NCBI GenBank assembly: GCA_024426085.1
Contig: CP087974.1
Coordinates: forward strand, 744,001 to 808,000
DNA length: 64,000 nt
Source of the DNA: Rhizobium sp. RCAM05350
GTDB lineage: Bacteria > Pseudomonadota > Alphaproteobacteria > Rhizobiales > Rhizobiaceae
Direction of reading: 5' to 3'
The position numbers were made by a program, and so were the translations under genes. The notes below the pieces were generated by a model, which did no database searches, was not told where the DNA came from, and worked only from the letters and a program-made list of their open reading frames with translations. Shown one piece after another: positions 1 through 12,217 of the stretch (within the stretch, counting starts at the first letter, position 1; each line of letters starts with the position of its first letter).

Positions 1-548
1 GATTTCCTTTTCCTTGTCGGCGAGCAAGCGGTCGATGTCGGAAATCATCTCATCAGTCATCTTCTGAACCTTTTCCGACTGGCTGCGGCTCACGTCCTGG
101 CCGATGTCGCCGTCTTTTTCGGCTTTTTCAGGCTGTCCATGCCGTCGTGACGCACGTTGCGCACGGCGATCTTCGCCTTTTCGCTGTAGTCATGCGCGAC
201 CTTTACCAGCGACTTGCGGCGTTCCTCGTTCAATTCCGGCAGTGGAATGCGCAGATTCTGCCCGTCAACGATCGGATTGAGGCCCAAATTCGATCTGCGG
301 ATGGCGCGATCAACTGCGTTGACCATGGATTTGTCCCAGATCGTAACGCCCAGCATGCGTGACTCGGGAACGGTGATATTGGCAACCTGGTTCAGCGGCA
401 CGCGCGACCCATAGGCCTCGACCATGACCGGATCGAGCACGTTGGCCGATGCGCGGCCGGTGCGCAGCGATGCGATATCGCTTTTGAATGCGTTGATGGC
501 GCCATCCATTCGGCGCTTCAGGTCGTTCAGGTCAATACCTTCACTCAT
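1..548 (-). CDS. frr: Ribosome recycling factor (3' end cut by window edge, one frameshift)
   Basis: RRF frees ribosomes from mRNA after termination, acting with EF-G in the cytoplasm. The N-terminus ([14 protein letters not shown]...) and the conserved core with [14 protein letters not shown] and [10 protein letters not shown] are typical, starting at the ATG at 548. Near position 122 one base is missing in the run encoding SLKKAEKDGD. Beyond it, the other frame continues with normal RRF sequence ([18 protein letters not shown]...KEKEI) up to base 1, so only the last few codons lie outside the window. It sits 47 bp after pyrH in the usual rpsB-tsf-pyrH-frr order. The break is read as sequence error because frr is essential. 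Confidence 0.95.
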
Positions 549-595
549 GGATCAAACTCCCGTTTTATCGAAGCGGCAAGCCGCCCTTGGACTGT

Positions 596-1317
596 TCAAT
601 TGTCTGTTACGATGGTCGCCCGACCGCCGCCGGTCAAGATTTCCACGAACCCGCCCTTCTCGTGGATCGAAAAGACGATGATCGGGATGCTGTTTTCACG
701 TGCCAGCGCCACGGCAGCAACGTCCATCACGGCCAGACCCTTTTGCAACACTTCGCTGTGGGTCAGGTGGTCGAACCGGGTCGCCGTCGGGTCCTTCTTC
801 GGATCGGCGGTATAGATGCCGTCGACCTGCGTGCCCTTGAAGATCGCTTCCGCGCCCATCTCGGCGGCGCGCAAGGCGGCTGCCGAATCGGTGGTGAAGA
901 ACGGATTGCCGGTACCGCCGGCAAAGATCACCACACGGCCGAGGGACAGATGGAAGAGCGTGGCGCGCTGCGAGAAACTCTCGCAGATTTCCGGCATGGC
1001 GATGGCAGAGAGCACGACGGTATCCACATCGAGCTTGCGCAGCGAGGTCGCCAGCGCCAAAGCGTTGATGATGGTCGCCAGCATGCCCATGTGGTCGCCG
1101 GTGACCCGGTCGCCACCCTTCGACGCTACGGCAACGCCGCGAAAAATGTTTCCACCTGCCGACGACGACGCCGACTTCAACGCCCATGGCGCGCTTCGGC
1201 GATGTCCGAGGCAATCCGGTCGGCGACCACGACATCGATCCCGAACCCCTGATTGCCCATGAGTGCTTCGCCAGAAGCTTTCAGCAGCACACGTTTGTAG
1301 AGAGGTTCGGCCGACAT
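596..1317 (-). CDS. pyrH: UMP kinase (uridylate kinase), two frameshifts
   Basis: PyrH phosphorylates UMP to UDP with ATP, the first dedicated step to UTP/CTP, and is an allosteric hexamer of the amino-acid kinase fold. The start ATG at 1317 ([19 protein letters not shown]) follows AGGAGTG. The body shows [44 protein letters not shown] and the C-terminal [11 protein letters not shown]. Between 1155 and 1194 the frame breaks twice: two bases are lost from a GCGC tract (about 1190) and one base is added (about 1157). Corrected length is about 240 aa, as in the family. Essential, so the breaks are read as sequence errors. Confidence 0.95.
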
Positions 1318-1451
1318 CGTCACTCCTGTCCAAGAAGGCACACATGCGAGATGGTGCATAAAACTGATCTGTTCATCCCGGCGCGGCCGATATCACCCCG
1401 GATGATCTCCGAAGGAGTCTGCGCCAATGTGATGATGATGCCGGATACACG

Positions 1452-1481
1452 AAGGGCACCGCGTTGTCACGCGATGCCCTT
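1452..1481. terminator. Hairpin between tsf and pyrH
   Basis: AAGGGCA and TGCCCTT pair across an inner CGCGT/ACGCG stem. The T-rich tail (TTTTGTTTT) follows on the plus strand, so as an intrinsic terminator it is better oriented for plus-strand transcription. On the minus strand it would be a stable hairpin in the tsf-pyrH gap, possibly an attenuator or processing site. Confidence 0.5.
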
Positions 1482-1507
1482 TTGTTTTCCCAATCAGGAT
1501 GAAGAAA

Positions 1508-2434
1508 TCAACCCTTGGCGACAGCTGCAACTTCAGCTGCGAAGTCGGTTTCTTCCTTTTCGACGCCTTCGCCGAGAAGAAGGCGGGCCATGCCGACAAC
1601 TTCGATCGGGGCGCCAACAGTCTTTTCAGCTTCCTTGACAGCAGCTTCGACAGTCAGGTCTGGGTTCATGACGAAAGCCTGCGACAGAAGGGCGACTTCT
1701 TCGAAAAACTTGCGCATGCGGCCATCAACCATCTTTTCGATGATCGCTTCCGGCTTGCCGGATCTGCGGGCCTGCTCGATGAAGATGTTGCGCTCGCGCT
1801 CGGCGACGGCCGCGTCAACTTCCGTCGAACGGATGGCCAGCGGGTTGGTCGCTGCAATGTGCATGGCAACCTGGCGGCCGATGGCGTTCAGGGCATCCTT
1901 GTCGCCGGTCGACTTCAGCGCGACGAGAACGCCGAGCTTGCCGAGGCCGTCAGCAACGGAATTGTGGATGTAGGTAGCAACAACGCCGTCTTCGACCGAC
2001 AGCAGAGCCGAACGGCGCAGAGCCATGTTCTCGCCGATGGTTGCGATCGCGTCGGTGATGCTTTCAGCAACCGACTTGCCGGTTGCCGGATAGGTCGTTG
2101 CGCTGATGGCTTCGACGGAACCGTCGGTACCAACGGCAACGGCTGCGACGCCACGAACGAGGTCCTGGAAGGCGTCGTTACGGGCAACGAAGTCGGTTTC
2201 CGAGTTCAGCTCGATAACAACAGCCTTGGCGCCGTTGCTGGCGATGCCGACGAGACCTTCAGCTGCTGCACGGCCCGACTTCTTGTCGGCCTTGGCAATG
2301 CCCTTGGCGCGCAGCCAGTCGATCGCGGCTTCCATGTCGCCATTGGTTTCGCTGAGTGCCTTCTTGCAATCCATCATGCCTGCGCCGGTCTTTTCGCGCA
2401 GTTCCTTCACCATTGCTGCAGTAATAGTGCTCAT
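1508..2434 (-). CDS. tsf: Translation elongation factor Ts
   Basis: EF-Ts exchanges GDP for GTP on EF-Tu. It is an intact 308-residue frame from ATG 2434 ([25 protein letters not shown]), preceded by GAAGAGGC. The first part is the EF-Tu-contacting UBA-like region. The conserved TDFVARN motif and VAMHIAA follow, and the end is typical ([10 protein letters not shown]...). Length matches rhizobial EF-Ts. It lies downstream of rpsB with about 250 bp between, including a hairpin at 2604-2637, as in the usual rpsB-tsf pair. Confidence 0.97.
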   Translation of the reverse strand: MSTITAAMVKELREKTGAGMMDCKKALSETNGDMEAAIDWLRAKGIAKADKKSGRAAAEGLVGIASNGAKAVVIELNSETDFVARNDAFQDLVRGVAAVAVGTDGSVEAISATTYPATGKSVAESITDAIATIGENMALRRSALLSVEDGVVATYIHNSVADGLGKLGVLVALKSTGDKDALNAIGRQVAMHIAATNPLAIRSTEVDAAVAERERNIFIEQARRSGKPEAIIEKMVDGRMRKFFEEVALLSQAFVMNPDLTVEAAVKEAEKTVGAPIEVVGMARLLLGEGVEKEETDFAAEVAAVAKG

Positions 2435-2603
2435 CTTTTTTGCCTCTTCGTTTTGTTCGGCTGGTGCGCAGCCAGAAAGCCGGCGCGATACCAGGAGGAT
2501 GTGGCAGGGCATGACCCCTGAATGTGACGCCGTGATGAAGGTTCCATCCCGGCGATTGGCATCGTGGCGACCAGCGCGTTGGGCTGATCCGATGCAAAAG
2601 AAC

Positions 2604-2637
2604 AAGGCCGTTCACTTTTTCAGTCGTAAACGGCCTT
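2604..2637 (-). terminator. Hairpin in the rpsB-tsf gap
   Basis: AAGGCCGTT (2604-2612) and AACGGCCTT (2629-2637) form a perfect 9-bp stem with a 16-base loop. On the minus strand the hairpin is followed by GTTCTTTT, a weak U-tract. It may be an attenuator that sets the rpsB to tsf ratio. A second small stem (GGCGG/CCGCC, 2661-2676) lies just after the rpsB stop. Confidence 0.5.
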
Positions 2638-2687
2638 ATCCTGATCGTGTCTAAAGGAACGGCGGGGTTAACCGCCGCCCTGCCTTA

Positions 2688-3454
2688 TCAGGCTTCAGCG
2701 GCTTCTTCGAGAGCCGGCTCAAGCGGCAGATCGGAGGAAGCGCCGAGATCGCGGCCCGACGAGCTCTGTTGACGGGCAATGCCGTCGAGCGCTGCACGGG
2801 AGATCAGATCGCAGTAAAGCGAGATCGCACGCGAGGCGTCGTCGTTGCCGGGGATCGGGAAGTCGATACGGTCCGGATCGCAGTTCGAGATCGATGATCG
2901 CAACAACCGGGATGCCGAGACGCTTTGCTTCGTCGATGGCAATCGATTCCTTGTTGGTGTCGATAATGAACATCAGGTCCGGAACGCCGCCCATGTCACG
3001 GATACCACCGAGAGCGCGGTTCAGCTTTTCGCGTTCGCGCTCGAGGTTGAGGCGTTCCTTCTTGGTGAAGCCGGATGCTTCCGAGTTCAGGATTTCGTCG
3101 AGCTTGCGCAGGCGCTGGATCGAGTTCGAAATCGTCTTCCAGTTGGTCATCATGCCGCCGAGCCAGCGAGCATTGACGTAGTACTGGGCCGAACGCTTGG
3201 CAGCGTCAGCGATGATTTCGGATGCCTGGCGCTTGGTGCCGACGAACAGAACGCGGCCGCCCTTGGCAACCGTGTCGCTGACAACCTGCAGCGCGCGACA
3301 GCAACGGAACGGTCTGTGCGAGGTCGATGATGTGAACGTTCGAACGATCGCCGAAGATGTACGGCTTCATTTTCGGGTTCCAGCGATGAGTCTGGTGACC
3401 GAAGTGAACGCCAGCTTCCAGAAGCTGACGCATGCTAAAATCAGGCAATGCCAT
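2688..3454 (-). CDS. rpsB: 30S ribosomal protein S2, two frameshifts
   Basis: S2 is a structural protein of the small subunit, needed for S1 binding. Start ATG 3454 ([21 protein letters not shown]) follows AAGGAGAAAAGGC. N-terminal, middle (GGMMTNWKT region, [23 protein letters not shown]) and C-terminal ([20 protein letters not shown]) blocks lie in three frames. Two bases are missing in a GC tract near 3297 and one base is added near 2889. Corrected length is about 255 aa, normal for Rhizobiaceae. S2 is essential, so this is strong evidence of base-calling error. Confidence 0.95.
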
Positions 3455-3647
3455 GCCTTTTCTCCTTTTCCGGTTGAACCTCCGCAAGGCAAACAGCACT
3501 TTCTTCGAAAGCGCCACCGGGTGGAACTGCCCGGATTTCTCCCGGACGGTCCCAAACCTTACGTGTGGAATGCGGTGCCCATACCCCCTGTCGCTCGATA
3601 AATCAAGGGCAAAGGCAGACTAAATACAGTCGGCGGGCTTTGAACGG

Positions 3648-4476
3648 CTATTTGCACTCTTCCTGTTTGAACACTTCAAGGTCGGCAAGCTTGCCGGCAA
3701 GGACGAAATCGCCGTAGTCCATCGTCAGGTCGTGGGTGATGCCGTTTTCATAGAGTTTGAACTCCATGCGGTAGATCGGCAAAGCGTCACCGGTGGCATT
3801 GTCGTTGAAATAGGAGATGGTCACCGGCCAGTAGGGTTTTGCCGCCATCGCGCCCGCCTTGTCGGCGTCGGCATCGCCGGCAACAGCGTTCTGCGGCTTG
3901 CCGATCATGGTGGTGGTGATCAGCGTCTTGTCGCCCGCATCGGAGCCATCGAAGATGCGCGATTCAAACAGCTTCTCGCCCTTCTTTGCCCGGTCGATGA
4001 CATCCAGCATGTGTTCAGTCGGAAACAGGCCTTGCGCGAGATCGACCTTGCGCTTGTCTGGCGAAGTCAGATCGACCGTCAGCCCCTGCTTGGCTTCATG
4101 GGCTGAGCCACGCACTTCCTTGTCGAGCTTCTCGTCGGTGAAGGAACGGGTCAAAAAACGGAAATTTCCGTTCTTCAAATCCTCGTAGGTCGTCGTCTGC
4201 TGGTCGGTCAGCTTGACCTCCTCACCGGTATCGACCTTGGTGACGAAACGGGAAACTGACGGTATATCCCTCGCAGGCGGACCCATTGAATTCATAGACC
4301 ATGCGGCCGTACATCCCGGAAATTCCAGAGCGTTCCGAGGCATCCTTCAATTCAAGATCATAAACCGCACGGTGAGGCACAAGGATGTTGGCCGACGCAG
4401 CGGAAACGCCACTGACCGTCACGCCTGAGAAACACGCCGCTGCCAGAATGACAGAGGCAAAGCCTAAACGAAACAT
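3648..4476 (-). CDS. eipB: Periplasmic envelope-integrity protein, EipB/DUF1849 family, one frameshift
   Basis: EipB-type proteins (DUF1849) fold as a periplasmic beta-spiral and support outer-envelope integrity in Brucella and relatives. Seen here: a signal peptide at residues 1-26 ending VSA, the opening PHRAVYDLEL, Cys68 in the SACEGY motif and a second Cys near the end (EECK). These two cysteines match the pair known to form a disulfide in the family. One extra C near 4248 breaks the frame in YTVSFRFVTK. Corrected length is about 275 aa. It is transcribed away from the ridA-like gene. The family assignment is strong; the envelope role is inferred by homology. Confidence 0.85.
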
Positions 4477-4629
4477 CCGTTTCCTCCTGTTGGATCGCCA
4501 CCGATGCTATAAGAACACATCGGGCAAAAGCGAGGCATCAATGTTCAAGATGCGGTATTTTACCACTTCATGAAACATGCTGTGCATGCGCCATTTGACG
4601 ACAAAACACAACAATGACCGGAGTTATCC

Positions 4630-5097
4630 ATGTCCGCAGAGATTGAAGCACGCATCAAGGAATTGGGAATCACCCTGCTGCAGGCCGCAGCACCTGCCGC
4701 AAACTATGTCCCCTTCGTCATCAGCGGATCGCACCTTTATATCTCCGGCCAGCTACCAATGGAAAATGGCAAGGTTGCGATCACCGGGCATCTCGGCGAT
4801 GGTGTCGATGTCGCCACCGGCCAGCGTGCGGCCGAACTCTGCGCCATCAACATTCTCGCCCAGGCAAAGGCAGCCTTGGGCGGCGACCTCTCCCGCATTC
4901 GCCGCATCGTCAAGCTCAATGGCTTCATCGCCTCCAAGCCGACTTTCATTGAACAACATCTGGTCATGAACGGCGCTTCGAACCTGATCGCCAAGGTTCT
5001 CGGTGACTCCGGCATTCATGCACGCGCCGCCGTCGGCATGTCCTCCCTGCCCTTCAATGCCGCCGTCGAAATCGACGCCGTGATCGAAATCGCTTGA
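4630..5097 (+). CDS. RidA (YjgF/YER057c/UK114) family protein
   Basis: Intact 155-residue RidA-fold protein. RidA enzymes hydrolyse reactive enamine/imine intermediates of PLP enzymes to keto acids and ammonia. Visible motifs are YISGQLPMENG near residue 40, NILAQAKAALGG near 80, IVKLNGFIAS near 97, and HARAAVGMSSLPFNAAVEID near the end, with the Arg and Pro expected at the active site. It heads a plus-strand run whose next gene begins within about 15 bp. It belongs to the longer RidA subgroup (about 150 aa rather than 128); its exact substrate is unknown. Confidence 0.9.
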   Translation: MSAEIEARIKELGITLLQAAAPAANYVPFVISGSHLYISGQLPMENGKVAITGHLGDGVDVATGQRAAELCAINILAQAKAALGGDLSRIRRIVKLNGFIASKPTFIEQHLVMNGASNLIAKVLGDSGIHARAAVGMSSLPFNAAVEIDAVIEIA

Positions 5098-5111
5098 GCG
5101 GAACGTTATCT

Positions 5112-5837
5112 ATGAAAGACCTGTCCTGGCTGACGGCGCAACCGGTCGCTCATCGCGGCTATCATGACATGAATCACACCATCTGGGAAAACACGCTTTC
5201 TGCCTTTTCCCGGGCGGCCGAAAACGGTTTCGCCATCGAGTGCGACCTGCAATATACGGCTGACAGCGTACCCGTTGTCTTCCATGATGACGACATGCAG
5301 CGGCTTTGCGGTATCAAGGGCGATATCCGTGAAAAGACCGCCGGCGAACTGGGTCTCATCGCCATCGGCGGCACCGCCGACAAGATCCCGACGCTCGGCC
5401 AGCTTTTGAGGCTGGTCAAGGGCCGGGTGCCGATCGTGCTGGAACTGAAGGGCCGGAAAGGCGACGACGACGGTTTTGCCGACGCCGTGCTGGAGGCTCT
5501 TGAAAGCTATGACGGTCCTGTTGCCCTGATGAGCTTCGACCACTGGCTGCTGAAAGATCTCAAGGCCCAGGACCCGCCCTACCCGATCGGCCTGACCGCG
5601 GGCGGCAACCAGCCGGAGCAGTTCTTCGTCCACGAAGAAGCGATGCAACTCGGGCTTGATTTCATTTCCTATTTTTATGGGGATTTGCCAAACTCGTTCA
5701 TCACCAAGGAGCGCTCCCTTGGACGGGCGATTTTGACTTGGACCGTGCGGGATCAGGCAGGCGTCGATCACACCTACGCTCATGCCGACCAGATGACATT
5801 CGAAGGGTTTGACCCGAACGAAAGGCTTATCGCGTAA
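5112..5837 (+). CDS. Glycerophosphodiester phosphodiesterase
   Basis: GDPD enzymes split glycerophosphodiesters into an alcohol and glycerol-3-phosphate. The TIM-barrel signature is present: AHRG near residue 13, WENT, then IECDLQ and FHDDDMQRL, which give the catalytic His pair and metal-binding Glu/Asp. There is no signal peptide, so it is probably cytosolic (UgpQ-like). ATG 5112 is preferred over a TTG at 5094 that overlaps the previous stop. It ends 3 bases before the next ATG, indicating one transcript with its neighbours. Confidence 0.92.
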   Translation: MKDLSWLTAQPVAHRGYHDMNHTIWENTLSAFSRAAENGFAIECDLQYTADSVPVVFHDDDMQRLCGIKGDIREKTAGELGLIAIGGTADKIPTLGQLLRLVKGRVPIVLELKGRKGDDDGFADAVLEALESYDGPVALMSFDHWLLKDLKAQDPPYPIGLTAGGNQPEQFFVHEEAMQLGLDFISYFYGDLPNSFITKERSLGRAILTWTVRDQAGVDHTYAHADQMTFEGFDPNERLIA

Positions 5838-5840
5838 AGA

Positions 5841-7033
5841 ATGACAGGCGAGGTCAAAATCCGCGTCGAGACGTCCTTTCAGGATATTTCGAAGGACAGC
5901 TGGGACGGATTGTCCGGAGCCGCCAAGGGTCAGCCCGGCGGTCTCTACAATCCGTTCATTTCGCACGCCTATCTGTCATCCCTTGAGGAATCCGGCTCGG
6001 CCACGGCTGATAGCGGCTGGCTCGGCCAGCATCTTCTGATGGAGGATGGCAACGGCGGCCTTTCCGGCGGGCTGATCTGCTACCTGAAAAACCACAGCCA
6101 GGGCGAATATGTCTTTGATCACGGCTGGGCAGATGCGCTTGAACGCGCGGGCGGACGCTATTATCCGAAACTGCAATGCTCGGTTCCCTTTACGCCGGCC
6201 GCCGGACCGCGGCTGCTGACTGCCACGACAGCCGATACAACCGTCGTTCGCAGTTCGCTTGCCGCCGGTCTTCAGGAACTCACCCGCCGTCACAAGGTGT
6301 CATCCGCCCATGTGACGTTCCTGCCGGAAGACGAAATCCCGACATTCGAACATGCCGGCTTCCTGCACAGGACCGACCAGCAGTTCCATTTTCTCAATGA
6401 CGGCTACACATCCCACAACGATTTCCTCGAAACGCTGGCATCGCGCAAGCGCAAGGCGTTGAAGAAGGAACGCCGCGCCGCTCTCGAAGGTGGCATCAGC
6501 ATCGACTGGCTGACCGGCAAGGACCTGACCGAAAGCGTATGGGATCAGTTTTTCACCTTCTACATGGACACAGGCAGCCGCAAATGGGGCCGCCCTTATC
6601 TGACCCGCAAATTCTATTCGCTGATCGGCGAGCGCATGGCCGATGACATCCTGCTGGTCATGGCCAAGCGCAACGGCAAATACATAGCCGGCGCCATCAA
6701 CTTCATCGGCAGTGACGCACTCTATGGCCGTCACTGGGGCGCGATCGAGGATCATCCGTTCCTGCATTTCGAGGTCTGCTACCATCAGGCCATCGACTTC
6801 GCGATCGCCAACCGATTGAAGCGCGTCGAAGCCGGCGCCCAAGGCGAACACAAGCTGGCGCGCGGCTACCTGCCGGCGACAACACATTCTGCGCATTTCA
6901 TCGCGCATCCGGGATTAAGGGCGCTGTTGCCGACTATCTCGAACGCGAGCGGCAGGATGTCGAGCAGATGAGCGATATTCTCGCCGAACACAGCCCGTTC
7001 CGCAAAGGCGAGCGGCAAGAGACAGACGACTGA
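5841..7033 (+). CDS. GNAT/FemAB-like acyltransferase (DUF482 family), one frameshift
   Basis: Long acyltransferase-like protein of the DUF482 (PF04339) family, related to FemAB/GNAT folds. Its substrate is not established. Recognisable blocks are YNPFISHAYLSSLE near residue 35, PFTPAAGPRLL, LPEDE, SRKRKALKKERR, and the C-terminal FEVCYHQAIDFAI and GAQGEHKLARGYLP. A missing G near 6920 makes the frame run off; with it restored the protein continues to QMSDILAEHSPFRK and stops at 7031-7033. Corrected length is about 397 aa. It follows the GDPD gene with a 3-base gap. Confidence 0.88.
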
Positions 7034-7067
7034 GTAAAGACACAGGCATTTTTGAGGAGAGACGCAG

Positions 7068-7500
7068 ATGACCAGCGCCGCCTACGACAGCAACAATATT
7101 TTCGCCAAGATCCTGCGCGGCGAAATTCCTGCCCACAAGGTCTATGAGGATGACCACATTCTTGCGTTCATGGATGTGATGCCACAGGCGGAGGGCCATG
7201 TCCTCGTGGTTCCGAAGGCCGGTTCACGCAACATTCTGGACGCTGACCCGGCGACGCTTGGCCCCTTGATCGCGATCGTCCAGAAAGTGGCGATTGCCGC
7301 GCAAGATGCCTTCGACGCAGACGGCATCATGATCATGCAGTTCAACGAAGCGCCGGCCGGCCAGTCGGTCTTCCATCTGCATTTCCACGTCATTCCCGCG
7401 CAAGGAAGGCGTGCCGTTGAAGCCGCATTCCGGCAAGATGGAAGACGGGGCCGTTCTTGCCGCGAACGCCGCGAAAATCAAGGAATCACTGGAAGGCTGA
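7068..7500 (+). CDS. HIT family nucleotide hydrolase/transferase, one frameshift
   Basis: Histidine-triad protein; such enzymes hydrolyse AMP-amino-acid or AMP-lysine type phosphoramidates. It shows IFAKILRGEIPAHKVYEDD at the start, then NILDADPATL, and the triad HLHFHVIP near residue 105. One extra C near 7407, just after the triad, shifts the frame. In the corrected frame it reads KEGVPLKPHSGKMEDGAVLAAN and stops at 7498-7500, about 143 aa. It is the last gene of the RidA-GDPD-DUF482-HIT run and converges on azlD 5 bp away. Confidence 0.93.
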
Positions 7501-7505
7501 AGTTA

Positions 7506-7850
7506 TCAGAAGCCGAGTGCGTACAATCCCACGGCCAACACAAGTATGGCCGTGGCAATGCTGATTGCTGGTTTCTGTCGGCCGATAAAGAAGGCCAGTG
7601 CGCCGGCAGCAACCGATCCTAACCTTAGCCACAGCGGCGACTGTTCGAGAACTCCAGTCGGATAAAGAATGAGCTTGGCAATGACGGCTGCAACGAGCGC
7701 GGTCGCAACCGCCCTCACCCAGTTCAGCGCTTCGGAATCCTCGCGCAGCCGGTTTCCGGCGAGAACGCCAAGCCAGCGCCAGATATCCGTTGCCAGCCAT
7801 CCGGCAATGGCGATGAACACATAGGCCCACCATCCTTCGAGCACGGTCAT
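7506..7850 (-). CDS. azlD: AzlD-type small subunit of branched-chain amino-acid exporter
   Basis: About 114 residues with four hydrophobic segments (WWAYVFIAIAGWLA, AVATALVAAVIAKLIL, GSVAAGALAFFIG, ISIATAILVLAVG). This is the AzlD/YgaH size and pattern. It pairs with AzlC to export branched-chain amino acids at the inner membrane. Start ATG 7850 has a strong AAGGAGG site and overlaps the azlC stop (ATGA), so translation is coupled. The frame is intact. Assignment rests on size, topology and pairing with azlC. Confidence 0.88.
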   Translation of the reverse strand: MTVLEGWWAYVFIAIAGWLATDIWRWLGVLAGNRLREDSEALNWVRAVATALVAAVIAKLILYPTGVLEQSPLWLRLGSVAAGALAFFIGRQKPAISIATAILVLAVGLYALGF

Positions 7851-8584
7851 GCGCGGGCCTCCTTGCGCTTGCGCCAGCTGCGTTCTGCCGCCCAGGCAAG
7901 CGTCCCACCGCCAAGACCTGCCAGCAGAATGTCGAATTCCCGGTGCAAGCCAGTAGAACAACGGACCGGCGATGAGTCCGATGGCCAGCGCCACGTAGAT
8001 CACCGGATGACGCGCCGAGCTCCAGATCGAAGCCAGGAAATAAACCGGCGTCAGGAAGAACAGGCAGCCGGCAACAATCGGCGGAAACTCGGCAACGAAT
8101 TGATAGACGACGGCTACTAAAAGCATATTGGCAAGCACGAGCGTGATGCCGAAGCCGGCGAAAAACGCGATTCGCCGTTCGCGGGGCACCGCCTGCACCT
8201 GCTCCATCGCAAACACCCAGGCGGTGATTGCCACGAAATGCGACAGAACCAGCAATAGCCAAGTCGGCGTCTTCTCGGTGCGGATTTCCGGAACGAGGGC
8301 GGCCACCATCGGCATCAGCCGGATTGACGACAGAGTAACACGATGAACGCGGTGACGAGATTGGCGCCGCCGAGAATCGAGCTGACGAGGATAACCTTGG
8401 CCGGCAGGGCCCAGACCATACCCGTCATGAACACCACCTGCTCGACTGGAATACCGGCCTGGGCGGTAAAGGCGCAGAAGCCGACGAAGGACAGCATCAG
8501 GATGATGGCGGGCAGACTGAAAATGCCCTTCATGCCGGTCAGGAACCAATCCCGCCCGGAGCCGATCGTCTGGCCATCGTCCAT
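7847..8584 (-). CDS. azlC: AzlC family branched-chain amino-acid export permease, two frameshifts
   Basis: Inner-membrane large subunit of the AzlCD (YgaZH) exporter. The N-terminal half shows GMKGIFSLPAIILMLSFVGF and VWALPAKVILVSSILGGANL. The second half, in another frame, shows TLSSIRLMPMVAALVPE, FAMEQVQAVPRERR and GLIAGPLFYWLAPE. Breaks lie near 8338 and, with one extra G, near 7940. Corrected, the frame ends in GCATGA overlapping azlD. ATG 8584 or GTG 8587 are both possible starts. Corrected length is about 245 aa, as expected. Confidence 0.85.
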
Positions 8585-8608
8585 CACAACATCCGCGGTT
8601 CATGTCAC

Positions 8609-8642
8609 AAAAAACAGTGCCGGACCATTCCGTCCGGCACTG
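8609..8642 (-). terminator. Rho-independent terminator of clpSA
   Basis: On the minus strand CAGTGCCGGAC (8632-8642) pairs perfectly with GTCCGGCACTG (8615-8625) around a 6-base loop, followed by TTTTTTG. It starts about 20 bases after the clpA stop and is a textbook intrinsic terminator. It also separates clpA from azlC. Confidence 0.92.
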
Positions 8643-8662
8643 TGTCTCTATCCTGGATACGC

Positions 8663-11184
<2,522 letters not shown>

Positions 11185-11193
11185 GTCAGTTCC

Positions 11194-11547
11194 TCATTTC
11201 TTTTCCATGACGCATTGCAGCGGGTGCTGATGCTCGTGGGCGAAATCCATCACCTGCGTCACTTTGGTTTCGGCAACTTCGTAGGTGAAAACACCGCATT
11301 CACCCACGCCGTGATTGTGAACGTGCAGCATGATCAGAGTTGCCGCTTCGCGGTCCTTCTGGAAAAAACGCTCCAGAATGTGGATCACGAATTCCATCGG
11401 CGTGTAGTCGTCGTTCAGAAGCAGCACGCGATACAGGCTCGGCTTCTTGGTCTTCGGCTTTGTCCGAGTGATGACGGACGTGCCACGGTTGGCATTGCCC
11501 CCATCCCCGTCGCTGTCTTTTTGCATCCGGACCGGCATGGCGATCAT
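11194..11547 (-). CDS. clpS: ClpS adaptor for ClpAP (N-degron recognition)
   Basis: ClpS delivers proteins with bulky hydrophobic N-terminal residues to ClpA. The intact 117-residue protein has a polar, disordered N-terminal third, then the ClpS core: [45 protein letters not shown] and [12 protein letters not shown]. The Asn/Asp/His residues that line the N-degron pocket are present. It lies 9 bp upstream of clpA on the same strand, so the two are one operon. The most upstream ATG (11547) is used; 11538 or 11526 are possible. Confidence 0.95.
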   Translation of the reverse strand: MIAMPVRMQKDSDGDGGNANRGTSVITRTKPKTKKPSLYRVLLLNDDYTPMEFVIHILERFFQKDREAATLIMLHVHNHGVGECGVFTYEVAETKVTQVMDFAHEHQHPLQCVMEKK

Positions 11548-11734
11548 TCTACTTCATTCCCTTGTCCAGCCGCAAATGCTTGGGAGAAATTCATGACCTG
11601 TTCGTGACACATAATCTAGTGGTTCTTTTTCAGATTTTAAGGCTGTTCGTCTGCACTGCAATCACATTTGCGTCGTGAGGCACAAGATTGACCAACTTTC
11701 TTGAGGCCGCCTATCGCCAATCTCGCAGATAGAC

Positions 11735-11771
11735 AACAAAAAACCGGCTGCGGGAAGCGCAGCCGGTTTTT
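11735..11771. terminator. Bidirectional terminator after the phasin gene
   Basis: ACCGGCTGCG (11743-11752) and CGCAGCCGGT (11758-11767) form a perfect 10-bp stem with a 5-base loop, flanked by AAAAAA on one side and TTTTT on the other. It works for the phasin gene on the minus strand, whose stop is about 30 bp away, and could also stop plus-strand read-through. Confidence 0.9.
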
Positions 11772-11799
11772 CAGCGTTTAAATTGTGGGGCGGGCAGCC

Positions 11800-12153
11800 T
11801 TAGGCGGCGGCAGCGGCCTTGACGGCAGCGGTCGCCTTGGCAACCGGTGCTTCGTAGGGCTTGTAGGCGTCCTTGGCGAGGTCGGCATACATTTCGCCGA
11901 TCTTGGTGGCTTCGGCGACATAGCCTTCGTAAGCGGTCTTCACGTAGCTCGTCTGCAGTTCGAAAGCGGCTTCGACGCTCTTGACCGTGGTGATCTTCTC
12001 GATGTGGGCGACGCTGTCTTCAAAGGCCTTCTTGGAGTAGTCGGCGGCTTCGGTGGCGATTGCCTGGAAAGCCTTCGTCAGCGACGCATAGCTCTTCAAC
12101 ATCGTGTCCACCGATTCCTTGCTCTTCTTATTCGCATCTTCGAAATTGAACAT
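11800..12153 (-). CDS. Phasin family protein
   Basis: Phasins coat polyhydroxybutyrate granules and control their number and size. The 117-residue protein from ATG 12153 (MFNFEDANKKSKESVDTML) is preceded by AGAGGAG. It is an Ala/Lys/Glu-rich amphipathic helical protein without cysteine (LTKAFQAIATEAADYSKKAFEDSV, ELQTSYVKTAYEGYVAEATK) and ends in an Ala-rich tail, as in PF09361 phasins. It is monocistronic, with its own promoter (12189-12217) and terminator (11735-11771). The assignment is confident; PHB storage is inferred since no pha synthase lies in this window. Confidence 0.9.
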   Translation of the reverse strand: MFNFEDANKKSKESVDTMLKSYASLTKAFQAIATEAADYSKKAFEDSVAHIEKITTVKSVEAAFELQTSYVKTAYEGYVAEATKIGEMYADLAKDAYKPYEAPVAKATAAVKAAAAA

Positions 12154-12188
12154 CAGGCTGCTCCTCTTGTGACGCTCGCAATGATAAC

Positions 12189-12217
12189 ATTTTATGTGCA
12201 CTGCACAATAAAGTCAA
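12189..12217 (-). promoter_or_regulatory. Sigma-70 type promoter of the phasin gene with a palindromic operator in the spacer
   Basis: Read on the minus strand: TTGACT (12212-12217), a 17-base spacer, then TAAAAT (12189-12194), about 36 bases upstream of the phasin ATG. The spacer contains the perfect 13-base palindrome TGTGCACTGCACA (12195-12207). Its plus-strand reading TGCACTGCACAA fits the TGC-rich PhaR-type motif reported for Bradyrhizobium as I recall it. A related TGCAACGCA copy lies just upstream (12226-12234). Promoter and palindrome are seen; binding by the polyhydroxybutyrate regulator PhaR/AniA is inference. Confidence 0.75.

Noticed and set aside
5094..5114. TTG at 5094 as start of the GDPD gene
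   Set aside because: It overlaps the RidA stop and adds six residues with no family match; ATG 5112 fits the family start.
7506..8603. A single 365-residue AzlC-AzlD fusion protein
   Set aside because: An extra G near 7940 removes the azlC stop; corrected, the genes overlap by ATGA, and azlD keeps its own strong ribosome-binding site.
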